Of a stretch of DNA of 64,000 nucleotides, positions 18,966 through 28,192 are shown piece after piece. The DNA lies in the NCBI GenBank assembly GCA_045113315.1, contig JBGUIX010000006.1:248001-312000 (forward strand), written 5' to 3'. The first letter of the stretch is position 1; each line of letters opens with the position of its first letter. Source of the stretch: RUG13091 sp045113315 (lineage in GTDB: Bacteria > Bacillota_I > Bacilli_A > RFN20 > CAG-826). Position numbers and translations under genes: made by a program. The notes under the pieces are model-generated. The model ran no database searches. It was not told the origin of the DNA and worked only from the letters and a program-made list of their open reading frames with translations.

Positions 18966-20653
18966 TAATTAACGACTTCAATAATTGGTAAGATATAAGG
19001 CTCTCGACCGTTTTCTCGTTTGATAAATCTTTTTGCTCGTTCGGAAGTATTTTCTTTCACTTTTTCGATGTCGAAATGTCCGCTTAAGAAGGAAGTTTTG
19101 ATCTCATCCACAAATATTGTGGAAATTGATTTTAATAGAGGTTCTGCTTCTTTTACATAGACAAATCCACGCATCTGACAATCTGGTCCGCCGATAATCT
19201 CTTGTTTAGCTAAATCAACAGTCACAGCGATAACTACTACTCCGTCTTGTGCTAATTCAATACGATCAGAAATAACACTACTTCCAAGGTGAGATGAACC
19301 AGTTCCATCCACTAATAATGGGTCAGTAACAATCTTATTCACACTATTAGGTATTAACTGTGGACGAGACTTTCCATCAAAGACTAATTGTGTGCCATTA
19401 TCCATGATAAAAACATTGTTATGATTGAGGCCAATTCCTAAAGATAATGCTAATTTAGCATTAGCCATCATATTAACGAAATTACCACGGACTGGTAAAT
19501 AATATTTTGGTCTTAAAGAAGTGAGGAAGAATTTTAAGTCATCTTCTCTAGCGTGCATGGAAACGATTTGATCTTTTTTAATCCATAAAACATCACAACC
19601 TGTACGATAGATATTGTCCATACTTTTTGTACACATCGTTTCTAATGTTGGACGAGGTAAGGAAACATTTATAAAGATATCTTTTTCATTTAAATTGATA
19701 CGTTTATCATCATTTTGATGAGTTCCAAGGCGACTGATTTCTTCATATAAATCATCGTCTAAACCGATCATTAAAATGACCAAATCTTTTTCTCTCACTC
19801 TTAATAGTGATTCTTTATCAACAAAGTCCACACCACTTAATACAGCGGGTAAACCTTCTTGTCCAAATTTAATGACGTTTCTGGTGTAATCGTTATAGCA
19901 ATATACTTTCTTATTATATTTACGACATAAAGACATAATTTCATCGATTCTAAAGATGTTTTGCCAGAAGCAGCAGATAAATATTCTTTTATCTTCATCT
20001 CTAAATTGTTTTTCGATTAATTTAGTAACACGATGTTTCGGAGAACAATAACCAGGTTTGGTGGCGGTTTTACTTTCACTCATAAGGAGCAAAATTTCTT
20101 TCTCTGAAAGATCCTCTAACGCTTTTAAGTCGAAATAATATCTTTTATCAGTTCCGGAGAAATCGATGATAAAGTCGCTGGTATAAACGACATATCCTTG
20201 ATCGGTATAAATAGCGACACCACTGCTATCGACAGTATTATGACAAGTTTGGAAAAATCTCACTTCTCTTCCCGCGATCTTAATCACATCACTAGGATTA
20301 ACAAATATCGCTTCTGGATGGAAAGAGATATTTTTACTTCTCGCTTGTCCCACCATTAAGAAATAGGTAGTTTTCGAACAATATACCGGTGCTGGAGCGG
20401 CGCTATAAAAATATTTTAAGCCGGACATCGATTCGTCATGGCCATGCGTAATAATATAAGCTTTAATACGATTCTTATTTTTAATAAGATAATCAGGGTT
20501 TGGGGCGATATAGTCCACTCCTGGAATGGTTTTATCAGGTAAAGATGTACCACAATCTAATACGAAAATATCATCGTTAATTTCAACGACGTAACAATCA
20601 CGACCATTTTCGTCTAATCCAGCGAGTGCAAAAACTTTAACTAAATCCGCCAT
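18965..20653 (-). CDS. RNase J family protein with degenerate active site (J2-like)
   Basis: 562-residue metallo-beta-lactamase/beta-CASP protein of RNase J length and layout, including the C-terminal domain. The metal-binding motif HxHxDH, normally HGHEDH, reads H70-G-H72-D-E74-S75, so the conserved Asp and second His are replaced. A third ligand motif that is PVHGE in active enzymes reads PVRGN, with R389 in place of His. H138 and D160 are kept. This is a stronger degeneration than a single change and suggests weak or no nuclease activity. By analogy with RNase J2 of Firmicutes it may be the structural partner of an active RNase J1 encoded elsewhere. Single gene with a GGGGG ribosome site and its own terminator. 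Confidence 0.85.
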   Translation of the reverse strand: MADLVKVFALAGLDENGRDCYVVEINDDIFVLDCGTSLPDKTIPGVDYIAPNPDYLIKNKNRIKAYIITHGHDESMSGLKYFYSAAPAPVYCSKTTYFLMVGQARSKNISFHPEAIFVNPSDVIKIAGREVRFFQTCHNTVDSSGVAIYTDQGYVVYTSDFIIDFSGTDKRYYFDLKALEDLSEKEILLLMSESKTATKPGYCSPKHRVTKLIEKQFRDEDKRIFICCFWQNIFRIDEIMSLCRKYNKKVYCYNDYTRNVIKFGQEGLPAVLSGVDFVDKESLLRVREKDLVILMIGLDDDLYEEISRLGTHQNDDKRINLNEKDIFINVSLPRPTLETMCTKSMDNIYRTGCDVLWIKKDQIVSMHAREDDLKFFLTSLRPKYYLPVRGNFVNMMANAKLALSLGIGLNHNNVFIMDNGTQLVFDGKSRPQLIPNSVNKIVTDPLLVDGTGSSHLGSSVISDRIELAQDGVVVIAVTVDLAKQEIIGGPDCQMRGFVYVKEAEPLLKSISTIFVDEIKTSFLSGHFDIEKVKENTSERAKRFIKRENGREPYILPIIEVVN

Positions 20654-20724
20654 TACATTCCCCCTATATTTAGATCATTGACTATGTCTAATATCTAATC
20701 AAATTATATCTTTTTACTAAAAGA

Positions 20725-21066
20725 TTAATCAATATTTTTTGTGATGAGTAAATCAACACCTAAACCGAGGATGTCTTTTTTAACAACATCTCCGATATGA
20801 GTGGGTGCGCTAACACTTAATTTATTGATCTCATCCATCAGTTCAAAAATTTTCCCTTTTGGAATCGCTCCACTAGTTTTCACGGAAACTAATAAATCAT
20901 CACGATTATTCACTCTCACTGAGGAGGTGATTGTTCTCACTGGATTAGTTAATTCGCTAATCGCATATTGTTTGCCTCTAGGACAGGTATTACCGGTGAC
21001 GTTCATATTATCATCAACGCTTAAACGGCAGCCTCTTGGGCAGATAATACATGTAAATTCCTTCAT
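20725..21066 (-). CDS. DUF1667 cysteine-cluster protein
   Basis: 113-residue protein with an N-terminal CIICPRGC cluster and a later NTCPRGKQYA, giving four cysteines in the CxxCxxxC...C arrangement of DUF1667 proteins. These are typically encoded after GlpA/GlpB-like flavoproteins and are thought to be a small iron-sulfur or redox partner, though the function is not proven. It starts two bases after the upstream flavoprotein gene and is the last of four genes (cls, two flavoproteins, DUF1667). Confidence 0.85.
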   Translation of the reverse strand: MKEFTCIICPRGCRLSVDDNMNVTGNTCPRGKQYAISELTNPVRTITSSVRVNNRDDLLVSVKTSGAIPKGKIFELMDEINKLSVSAPTHIGDVVKKDILGLGVDLLITKNID

Positions 21067-21068
21067 AA

Positions 21069-22316
21069 TTATCTCTCCTCAAGTCTCAAAGAGACTTCTT
21101 TATCAACATTCGCTAATTTGTCCTTGCTTAATTTGACCATCACCATTTCACTTGGAATAAGGACTGGTTTAAACATTTTAGCGACTAATTCACCATTACT
21201 TTCAATGATTAAATTGACGTCTTTTACCGGTTTTCTGACACGGAATTTAAAGGTCACATCTTCTTCATTATCTTTATTGATTTCTTGTGGTACGACATAG
21301 GAAATACCATCTTTTGGGGTAACCACAATTTTCTCACCACGTTTGAGTTCACCTTTTAAATATTCCGCTGCACCATGACCAGCTAATCGACCTTCATCAG
21401 TCACGAAGTCGACGACGTCATGAACATGCAAACAGTTACCAGCGGAGAAGATGCCTTCGATCATGGTTTCCATATGTTCATTAACTTTAGCGCCTTTTGT
21501 GGAGCTAGTTGGGCAATCTATATAATCTAATAAGGATATATAAGGAATTAAACCAACCGAAAGAATTAAAGTATCACATTCGATTTCCATCTCAGTTCCT
21601 GGGATAAATTGCATCTTTTCATCAACCGCGGATAAAATGACTTTCTCTAAACGGTCTTTACCGATGACTTTAGAGACACTTCTACTTAAGTAGAGAGGAA
21701 TATTATAATCGTTTAAACATTGAGCAATATTACGGTTTAAACCATTACTATATGGCATTATTTCACTAACACAGATGACTTTGGCGCCTTCAAGGGTTAA
21801 TCTTCTGGCCATAATTAAGCCGATATCACCACTACCTAAGATGACCACTCTTTTACCACATAAATAACCGTGGATATTTAAATATTTTTGAGCGGTACCA
21901 GCGGTAATGATGCCAGAGCATCTATCACCTGGGATTTGAATGGCGCCTGCTCCCCTTTCATAGCAGCCTGTGGCCATCACAATAGCTTTCGCTTGTATTT
22001 TGATAACGCCTTCTTTTTTGCTTGATATAGTCACGACTTTGTTTCTAGTCATATCGATGACCATAGAAGAGGTCATATAAGGAATTCTTAATTCCTCGAC
22101 TTGAGCGACAAATCTCGCTAAATATTCTGGACCAGATAATTCTTCTTTAAATTCAGTTAATCCAAAACCGTTGTGAATACATTGGTTTAAGATGCCACCT
22201 AAATTTTCATCTCTTTCGACGATTAAGATATCATTAATTCCTTCTTTTTTAGCTTGGATAGCCGCAGCCATTCCGGCAGAGCCACCACCGATAACTAATA
22301 AATCAACTGTTCTCAT
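21069..22316 (-). CDS. FAD/NAD(P)-dependent oxidoreductase, GlpB-like partner
   Basis: 415-residue pyridine-nucleotide-disulfide-type flavoprotein. The FAD-binding N-terminus is VIGGGSAGMAAAIQAKKEG, and a second Rossmann motif VVILGSGDIGLIMARRL near residue 155 binds NAD(P)H. It lacks the redox-active CxxxxC of disulfide reductases. In related Firmicute operons this protein accompanies a GlpA-type dehydrogenase and a DUF1667 protein, presumably passing electrons between FAD, Fe-S and NAD. It is separated by one base from the GlpA-like gene upstream. Confidence 0.85.
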   Translation of the reverse strand: MRTVDLLVIGGGSAGMAAAIQAKKEGINDILIVERDENLGGILNQCIHNGFGLTEFKEELSGPEYLARFVAQVEELRIPYMTSSMVIDMTRNKVVTISSKKEGVIKIQAKAIVMATGCYERGAGAIQIPGDRCSGIITAGTAQKYLNIHGYLCGKRVVILGSGDIGLIMARRLTLEGAKVICVSEIMPYSNGLNRNIAQCLNDYNIPLYLSRSVSKVIGKDRLEKVILSAVDEKMQFIPGTEMEIECDTLILSVGLIPYISLLDYIDCPTSSTKGAKVNEHMETMIEGIFSAGNCLHVHDVVDFVTDEGRLAGHGAAEYLKGELKRGEKIVVTPKDGISYVVPQEINKDNEEDVTFKFRVRKPVKDVNLIIESNGELVAKMFKPVLIPSEMVMVKLSKDKLANVDKEVSLRLEER

Positions 22317-22317
22317 C

Positions 22318-23760
22318 TTATCTGCCCCCTTTGATCTTCTCTAATAGGATTGGTGAAAATTCACCATCATAGTTAATCTCTAACGGAGAGATTCCATAAT
22401 ACTTGGCTAAGATTAAAACGACACGTGGTTGACAGAAACCACCTTGGCATTTGCCAAATCCTGCTCTTGTTCTTCTTTTTAGAGCTTTCACAGAATGAGG
22501 TGGATTACTTCTTGATAAAACATCGAGAATTTCTCCTAATGTTACCTTCTCACAATTACAGATGATTTCACTATAATTTTCATGTTCATTGGAGAATTTA
22601 TAATTATCTTCTCTCATCTCATTATATAAACGATGATATTTTCTTACTTTTGGATTATAGTTAGCCTTTTCTTTCAGAGAAAGAATTGGTTTTACTAATT
22701 CTTCGACAACATATTGACCAATGGCTGGAGAAGAGACAAATCCTGGAGATTCAATACCACCGACATTGATAAAATTTTTATCTTTTTTACTATATTCAAT
22801 GACAAAGTCATGTCTAGTGCATGTTGGTCTATTACCCGCAAAGACACGGATCACTTGATTAAATGGAATGGATGGGACCATTTCACTAGCTTGAGCTCTA
22901 ACATTCTTTAAAGTTGGTGGATCGGTACGATAATCATCTTTTTCATCGGTTAATTCACTAGATGGACCAACTAAATAGTTTCCGGATGTCGTCATCGTTA
23001 CTAAAATACCTTTACCTTTTTCACTTGGAAGAGGGAAGATAACGTGATTCACTAATCCTTCTTTATAATGATCTAATACAAAGTATTCACCTTTACGAGG
23101 AGTGATTTTCCAATCAATAGGTTCCACCATTTCGGCGATCTTATCAGCGTAGCAACCAGCCGCGTTAATAACGACCTTAGAATAGAATTCTTCCTTTTGG
23201 GTTTTGACTTTATAATAGTCGCCTTCTTTAACAATGGATTCTACTTCTTCATTTAAGAATAATTTCACCCCGTTATCGACGGCGTTTTCAACAGCATGGA
23301 CCACGAAATTAAAGACGTCCACAATTCCAGCGGTTGGGGCTAATAAAGCACCTTTTACATTTGGATTGATGTTTGGTTCCATCTTTTTCACTTCTTCAGC
23401 GCTTAATAATTTCACTTCCACACCATTTTGTTTACTTCTTTCCGCTAATTCCTTTAATAAAGGAAGTTGTTCGTCATATAAGGCGACGGTTAAAGAACCA
23501 ACACGGTAGAAATTTACATCTAAATCCTCACAAATCTCATCGAACATCTTATTACCAAGAACATTAAATTTCGCTTTGTTTGTTCCAGGTAATGGGTCGT
23601 ATCCGGAGTGGACGATTGCACTATTCGCGTTACTTGTTAAATTACCGACATCATTTTCCTTATCTAATAAGGCCACTTTGACATCGTATTTGGCTAGATT
23701 TCTAGCAATCATGGCACCTGTAACACCAGCGCCGATGATTAATACATCAAATCTTTCCAT
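22318..23760 (-). CDS. glpA: FAD-dependent glycerol-3-phosphate dehydrogenase-like protein with C-terminal [2Fe-2S] domain
   Basis: 480-residue DAO-fold flavoprotein. The dinucleotide motif IIGAGVTGAMIARNLAKYDVKVALLDKE is at the N-terminus. A C-terminal BFD-like [2Fe-2S] domain with ICNCEKV and CQGGFCQPRV (four cysteines, about 400-445) is the mark of the anaerobic GlpA type rather than the aerobic GlpD. It would oxidise sn-glycerol 3-phosphate to dihydroxyacetone phosphate. The start has GAGGGGG upstream and lies 13 bases after cls. Substrate is inferred from the family; 2-hydroxyglutarate oxidases share the fold. Confidence 0.82.
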   Translation of the reverse strand: MERFDVLIIGAGVTGAMIARNLAKYDVKVALLDKENDVGNLTSNANSAIVHSGYDPLPGTNKAKFNVLGNKMFDEICEDLDVNFYRVGSLTVALYDEQLPLLKELAERSKQNGVEVKLLSAEEVKKMEPNINPNVKGALLAPTAGIVDVFNFVVHAVENAVDNGVKLFLNEEVESIVKEGDYYKVKTQKEEFYSKVVINAAGCYADKIAEMVEPIDWKITPRKGEYFVLDHYKEGLVNHVIFPLPSEKGKGILVTMTTSGNYLVGPSSELTDEKDDYRTDPPTLKNVRAQASEMVPSIPFNQVIRVFAGNRPTCTRHDFVIEYSKKDKNFINVGGIESPGFVSSPAIGQYVVEELVKPILSLKEKANYNPKVRKYHRLYNEMREDNYKFSNEHENYSEIICNCEKVTLGEILDVLSRSNPPHSVKALKRRTRAGFGKCQGGFCQPRVVLILAKYYGISPLEINYDGEFSPILLEKIKGGR

Positions 23761-23773
23761 AATTCCCCCTCTT

Positions 23774-25369
23774 CTATAGTAATGGAGTGATTAATTTCAC
23801 AATTGAGCAGAACCAACGGGTTCCTCTTTTTAGTTTAAAGTTAGTTGGGACGAGTTCACTTTGAGCAATCATTTCATCAAAATCTTCTCTAATATCTTTG
23901 CAACATGGAGTTTTATATAATAAAGTTCCGCATTCAAAGTGATGCACTAGACTTCTAAAATCAAAATTGATCGTGCCCACGAAAGCTAATTGATCATCCG
24001 CTAGCATGGTTTTCATATGGTTAAATCCAGGTTTATAAATATGGATCTTCACACCTGAGGCTAATAAGTAATGGAAATGGGATTTCGCCACTGCGTAAAC
24101 CGCTTTTTTATCTGGGATGCCAGGCAAAATCAGATGAACATCCACTCCTCTTAAAGAAGCATTTCTTAAAGCGTCCAATAAGGAATAGGTTGGAACTAAA
24201 TAAGGAGTAGAAATATAAACACTCTTTTTTGCAAAGTTAAGAATATTAATATAATTCTGTTCACCGATTAAGGCATCATCGATGCCACCAGGACCATCAC
24301 CGAAAGGCATGACATAACCAGGTTCATCGAATTTTTCATAATCATATAATAAATATTTATTATAGTCAGATACTGTACCAGTACATAAATTGTAATTTTG
24401 TAAGAAGGTAACGATTAAATTATTGATGGCTTGACCTTCAATTTTCACCATCGTATCTTTCCAATAACCGAATCTTTTGATGATGTTAGCGTATTCATCC
24501 GCTAAATTGATACCACCGGTAAAAGCCATTTGGTGGTCGATGATGACAATCTTGCGGTGATCACGGTTATTATAAACTCCAGATAATAAAGGTCTAAATG
24601 GGTGAAATTTATAAGCTTTAATTCCGTATTTTGCTAATTTTCTGGGGGTGAAATAAGATATATTTCCACCTGAACCCATATCATCATAGACAATTCTCAC
24701 ATCCACTCCTTCAAGGGCTTTTTGTTTTAAAACCTCTTGAACTTCACTCCACATCTTTCCATCAGTGATAATGAAAAATTCAATGAAGATAAATTCTTTG
24801 GCTTGTTTTAAACCTTCGATAAAAGCCGGGAAGAAATCCTCACCTTTTTTATAATAGGTGACACGATTATTTTTATGGACTCCTAATAAGGTGGTGTTAT
24901 GGATATATTTAAAGGTTCCAGTAGCATCATCGAGTTCATTTTGAATGAGTCTTTTTTCTTCTTCATTTCTTACTAAGAAATGTGCGTTATAAGCATTCTT
25001 TGTAGCGGAAATAATTAGTTTATCCTTTTTCCTTAGACCGTGATTACCAAAAATCAAATAGATGATTGATGTAAAAAACGGTAAAAGAAGCATACCGACA
25101 ATCCAAGGAATCTTAAATTCTGGATCTTCTTCTTTATTGACGATCTTAAAGAAAATTATTAATCCAACGATGAAAGCGATAATTTTAAATAAGATGTAAG
25201 AGAGAATCGTAATTGCGGCGGCTATCGGGTTATTCTCATCGAGCAAACCTATTTGTACCAAAAAATCTTCTAAATAGAATTGAACAAAAATTAAAAAAGC
25301 AATTTCTAATAAGAGGAACAAAAAGATAAACACTGTTCCTGAAAAAATAAATCTAAAAAATTTCTTCAT
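23774..25369 (-). CDS. cls: Cardiolipin synthase (phospholipase D family)
   Basis: 531-residue membrane enzyme that condenses two phosphatidylglycerols to cardiolipin. Three hydrophobic segments occupy the first 110 residues. Two HKD motifs follow: HRKIVIIDHQMAFTGG in the first half of the catalytic region and HMKTMLADDQLAFVGT near the C-terminus, each with the HxKxxxxD pattern. It is first in an operon with the glycerol-3-phosphate dehydrogenase-type genes, which links lipid head-group turnover to glycerol 3-phosphate oxidation. The stop codon is TAG, rare in this window. Confidence 0.93.
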   Translation of the reverse strand: MKKFFRFIFSGTVFIFLFLLLEIAFLIFVQFYLEDFLVQIGLLDENNPIAAAITILSYILFKIIAFIVGLIIFFKIVNKEEDPEFKIPWIVGMLLLPFFTSIIYLIFGNHGLRKKDKLIISATKNAYNAHFLVRNEEEKRLIQNELDDATGTFKYIHNTTLLGVHKNNRVTYYKKGEDFFPAFIEGLKQAKEFIFIEFFIITDGKMWSEVQEVLKQKALEGVDVRIVYDDMGSGGNISYFTPRKLAKYGIKAYKFHPFRPLLSGVYNNRDHRKIVIIDHQMAFTGGINLADEYANIIKRFGYWKDTMVKIEGQAINNLIVTFLQNYNLCTGTVSDYNKYLLYDYEKFDEPGYVMPFGDGPGGIDDALIGEQNYINILNFAKKSVYISTPYLVPTYSLLDALRNASLRGVDVHLILPGIPDKKAVYAVAKSHFHYLLASGVKIHIYKPGFNHMKTMLADDQLAFVGTINFDFRSLVHHFECGTLLYKTPCCKDIREDFDEMIAQSELVPTNFKLKRGTRWFCSIVKLITPLL

Positions 25370-25450
25370 ATATCTAACACCAAAATCAATTTTAGCACAT
25401 TATCTTATTAATAGTTTCTATTAATTTTAAAAATCATAAAAATAAATCAA

Positions 25451-25481
25451 AAAAGAAAAGCCTAAACATTAGTCTAGGCTT
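25451..25481 (-). terminator. Terminator of pnp
   Basis: AAGCCTA-...-TAGGCTT hairpin (25458-25481) followed on the minus strand by TTTTCTTTTTT, seven bases after the pnp stop. Confidence 0.85.
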
Positions 25482-25487
25482 AATTTC

Positions 25488-27689
25488 TTATTTCTTAAAT
25501 TTTCTTGGACCCTTATGAGAATTATCGGGACGGGATTGATGTTCCATTCTCGCTGGTCTTTCTTCAAAGTTTTCTGGTTTTTCAACGAATTCTTTATGGG
25601 AAACTTTGACTTTTCCTTTATCATCGATTTCCACGACTCTCACTTTGATGACATCGCCAACTTTAACGACGTCACTAGCTTTATTAATAAAGCCCCAGCC
25701 TAATCTTGAAACGTGGCATAATCCTTCAACGTTACCGAATAAGTGGACAAACGCGCCATATTCTTCAACACGGGTAACTTCACCCTCGAAGTCTTCACCA
25801 ACTTTAGCTTCTCTAACGATATCTAAGATCATTTGTTTAGCTTTGTTGATGACTTCTCTATCCATGTGGTAAAGAGTAACTTGACCGTTATCTTCGATAT
25901 CGATCTTCACGTTATCGCATTTAGCGATGATATCGTTAATGACTTTACCGCCTGTACCGATGACTTCTCTAATCTTATCGACGTCAATCATGAAGGTATC
26001 CATCTTAGGAGCATATTTACCGACATCTGGTCTTGGTTCAGAGATGGTTTTAGCCATAACTTCTCTAATTTTCGCTCTAGCTTCATTAGCTTGGGCTAAA
26101 GCTTCACGTAAGACTTCTTTAGTAACACCTTTAATCTTGATATCCATTTGTAAGGCAGTAATACCTTTAGCGGTACCCGCAACCTTGAAGTCCATATCAC
26201 CGAAGTGATCTTCTAAACCTTGAATATCAGTAAGGATGGTATATGGGTGTTTACCATCGAGTGGACCAGAAGTAATTAAGCCCATAGCAATACCACTGAC
26301 CATGGCTTTAATTGGGACACCTGCCGCCATTAAGGACATACAGGAAGCACAGATACTAGCTTGTGAGCTAGAACCATTACTTTCCACGACTTCCGCGACA
26401 GTTCTAATGGTGTATGGGAACTCTTCTTCGCTTGGGATGACATAGCTTAATGCTCTTTCACCTAAAGCACCATGACCGATTTCTCTTCTTCCTGGAGAAC
26501 CCATTCTACCGACTTCACCAACAGAATATGGAGGGAAGTTATAATGATGCATCCAGTGTTTGGTTTCTTCTGGAGTTAAATTATCGATGATTTGTTCATC
26601 GCTTTTCGCACCTAATGTGGTAATGGAGATAACTTGTGTTTGACCACGAGTGAACATCGCACTACCGTGAACTCTTGGTAATAAATCGATTTGAGCGTCT
26701 AATGGACGAATTTCATCAACTTTACGACCATCAGGTCTAATCTTTTCTTCAGTAATTAATCTTCTAACTTCGTTAGCGACTAAAATTTCTAAAGTTTCGT
26801 TGACCATGTGCATGACTTTTTGATGAGTTTTTTCATCTGGATAAGGACGTGCATCATAATCATCTAAAATTTCATCTTCGATAGCAGCGATCGCATCTTG
26901 TCTTTCGAGTTTATCAAAGATAGAGATAGCTTTCTTTAATCTTTCGTTAGCTCTTTCGGTGACATCCTTTTCGATTTCAGGATCGCACTTATAAAGTTCG
27001 ATTTCTCTTTTTGGACGACCGATTTCTTTAATGATTTCTTCTTGCCAAGCACATAATTTTTTAATAGCTTCGTGACCGAACATTAAAGCATCTAACATTT
27101 CTTCTTCACTTAATTGATCCGCACCGGCTTCGACCATGTTAATGGCTTCTTTTGTACCAGCGACAGATAAGTTCAAATCGCTCTTTTCTTTTTCAGCAAC
27201 GGTTGGATTAATGATGAATTTACCATTCACTCTACCGACTTGAACACCAGCGATAGGACCATCAAATGGAATATCGGAGATGCCTAATGCCAAGGAAGAA
27301 CCTAACATAGCGGTCATTTCTGGTGTGCAGTCTTGATCCACAGACATCACTGTGTTAACGATTTGCACTTCGTTTCTAAAACCTTCAGAGAACATTGGTC
27401 TAATTGGACGATCAATTAATCTGGCGGTTAATGTGGCATGTTCACCAGCTCTACCTTCTCTTCTTAAGAAGGAACCTGGGATTTTGCCAACTGCGTATTG
27501 CTTTTCTTCATAACCAACTGTTAGCGGGAAGAAATCACCTTCTTTAGGTTCATCTGAGCAACACGCTGTGGAAAGAACAACTGTGTCGTTTAATCTCACG
27601 AGGACAGCGCCGTCAGCTTGTTTGGCAATTTCGCCAGTTTCGACGACGAATTTCTTTCCTTCGAATTCTAATTCGAATACTCTTTTCAT
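25488..27689 (-). CDS. pnp: Polyribonucleotide nucleotidyltransferase (PNPase)
   Basis: 733-residue phosphorolytic 3'-5' exoribonuclease. It has two RNase PH-like cores, with the second carrying the motif ending GPLDGKHPYTILTDIQGLEDH. A KH domain (VDKIREVIGTGGKVINDI, about residue 560-615) and an S1 domain (EGEVTRVEEYGAFVHLFGNVEGL, about 625-695) bind RNA. The lysine- and arginine-rich tail is short. It lies downstream of rpsO, the conserved order, but is separated by two hairpins in 120 bases, so it depends on readthrough or on its own promoter. Confidence 0.98.
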   Translation of the reverse strand: MKRVFELEFEGKKFVVETGEIAKQADGAVLVRLNDTVVLSTACCSDEPKEGDFFPLTVGYEEKQYAVGKIPGSFLRREGRAGEHATLTARLIDRPIRPMFSEGFRNEVQIVNTVMSVDQDCTPEMTAMLGSSLALGISDIPFDGPIAGVQVGRVNGKFIINPTVAEKEKSDLNLSVAGTKEAINMVEAGADQLSEEEMLDALMFGHEAIKKLCAWQEEIIKEIGRPKREIELYKCDPEIEKDVTERANERLKKAISIFDKLERQDAIAAIEDEILDDYDARPYPDEKTHQKVMHMVNETLEILVANEVRRLITEEKIRPDGRKVDEIRPLDAQIDLLPRVHGSAMFTRGQTQVISITTLGAKSDEQIIDNLTPEETKHWMHHYNFPPYSVGEVGRMGSPGRREIGHGALGERALSYVIPSEEEFPYTIRTVAEVVESNGSSSQASICASCMSLMAAGVPIKAMVSGIAMGLITSGPLDGKHPYTILTDIQGLEDHFGDMDFKVAGTAKGITALQMDIKIKGVTKEVLREALAQANEARAKIREVMAKTISEPRPDVGKYAPKMDTFMIDVDKIREVIGTGGKVINDIIAKCDNVKIDIEDNGQVTLYHMDREVINKAKQMILDIVREAKVGEDFEGEVTRVEEYGAFVHLFGNVEGLCHVSRLGWGFINKASDVVKVGDVIKVRVVEIDDKGKVKVSHKEFVEKPENFEERPARMEHQSRPDNSHKGPRKFKK

Positions 27690-27737
27690 TCTTTTACCTC
27701 TTTTTCAAAATATATACGTGTTAATTATATTCAAAAT

Positions 27738-27758
27738 AAAACTCATGTAAAGAGTTTT
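27738..27758 (-). terminator. Second hairpin between rpsO and pnp
   Basis: AAAACTC-...-GAGTTTT hairpin followed on the minus strand by ATTTTG. It lies 13 bases beyond the rpsO terminator and within the leader of pnp. It could be a weak terminator or an RNase III-type processing site such as those that control pnp in other bacteria. The assignment is tentative. Confidence 0.45.
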
Positions 27759-27762
27759 ATAA

Positions 27763-27788
27763 ATAAAAAAAATCACCTTGCGGCGATT
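27763..27788 (-). terminator. Terminator of rpsO
   Basis: AATCGCC-gcaa-GGTGATT hairpin (27771-27788) with a GCAA tetraloop, followed on the minus strand by TTTTTT. It follows the rpsO stop by about 20 bases. Confidence 0.85.
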
Positions 27789-27808
27789 CTTTTAACTTGT
27801 TAACTAGA

Positions 27809-28078
27809 TTATTTACGTAATCCGAGTTCGACAATGAGCTTTAAGTAAGCTTCACGATCGGTTCTAATCAAATAGTCTAATAAACTACGACGTTGACCGA
27901 CTAAGACGCTTAAGGCACGTTTGCTGGAAGCGTCATTATGGTTCGCTTTCATGTGTGCGGTTAAAGCTTTGATTTGTTCGGTTAATAATGCGACTTGGAC
28001 TTGGACTGAACCGGTGTCTTTTTCGTTTTTACCGAACTTCTTAACGAGTTCTGCTTTTCTTTCTTTAGTTAAAGCCAT
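27809..28078 (-). CDS. rpsO: Small ribosomal subunit protein S15
   Basis: 89-residue S15, a primary binder of 16S rRNA helices h20-h22. The whole sequence matches the family, ending with SLLDYLIRTDREAYLKLIVELGLRK. AGGAGG lies 8 bases upstream of the ATG. The gene has its own promoter and a leader of about 80 bases with GC-rich segments that may allow autoregulation, which is common for S15. Confidence 0.98.
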   Translation of the reverse strand: MALTKERKAELVKKFGKNEKDTGSVQVQVALLTEQIKALTAHMKANHNDASSKRALSVLVGQRRSLLDYLIRTDREAYLKLIVELGLRK

Positions 28079-28158
28079 AACTGTTTCCTCCTATAAATTT
28101 TCTTAACTAACTCCCGGGTAAACGTTGAGGAATCGATTATCTGAGGGATAGTCGCCGA
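28079..28158 (-). promoter_or_regulatory. rpsO 5' leader, candidate S15 autoregulatory RNA
   Basis: About 80 bases of untranslated RNA lie between the predicted start site and the rpsO ATG. The first half, from CTCGGCGACTATCCC to TACCCGGGAG, is clearly GC-richer than the surrounding DNA and can fold back weakly. S15 leaders in several phyla bind S15 and block translation. I could not derive a convincing pseudoknot by hand, so this is a candidate only. Confidence 0.4.
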
Positions 28159-28163
28159 GATAT

Positions 28164-28192
28164 ATATTACAAGTTATGCAATATTATTGCAA
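28164..28192 (-). promoter_or_regulatory. Promoter of rpsO
   Basis: Minus strand TTGCAA (28187-28192), 17-base spacer, TAATAT (28164-28169). The -35 lies in the last codons of ribF, so rpsO is expressed independently of truB-ribF. Confidence 0.65.

Noticed and set aside
20801..21136. Plus-strand open frame opposite the DUF1667 gene
   Set aside because: Antisense to two clear genes and without a recognisable protein pattern.
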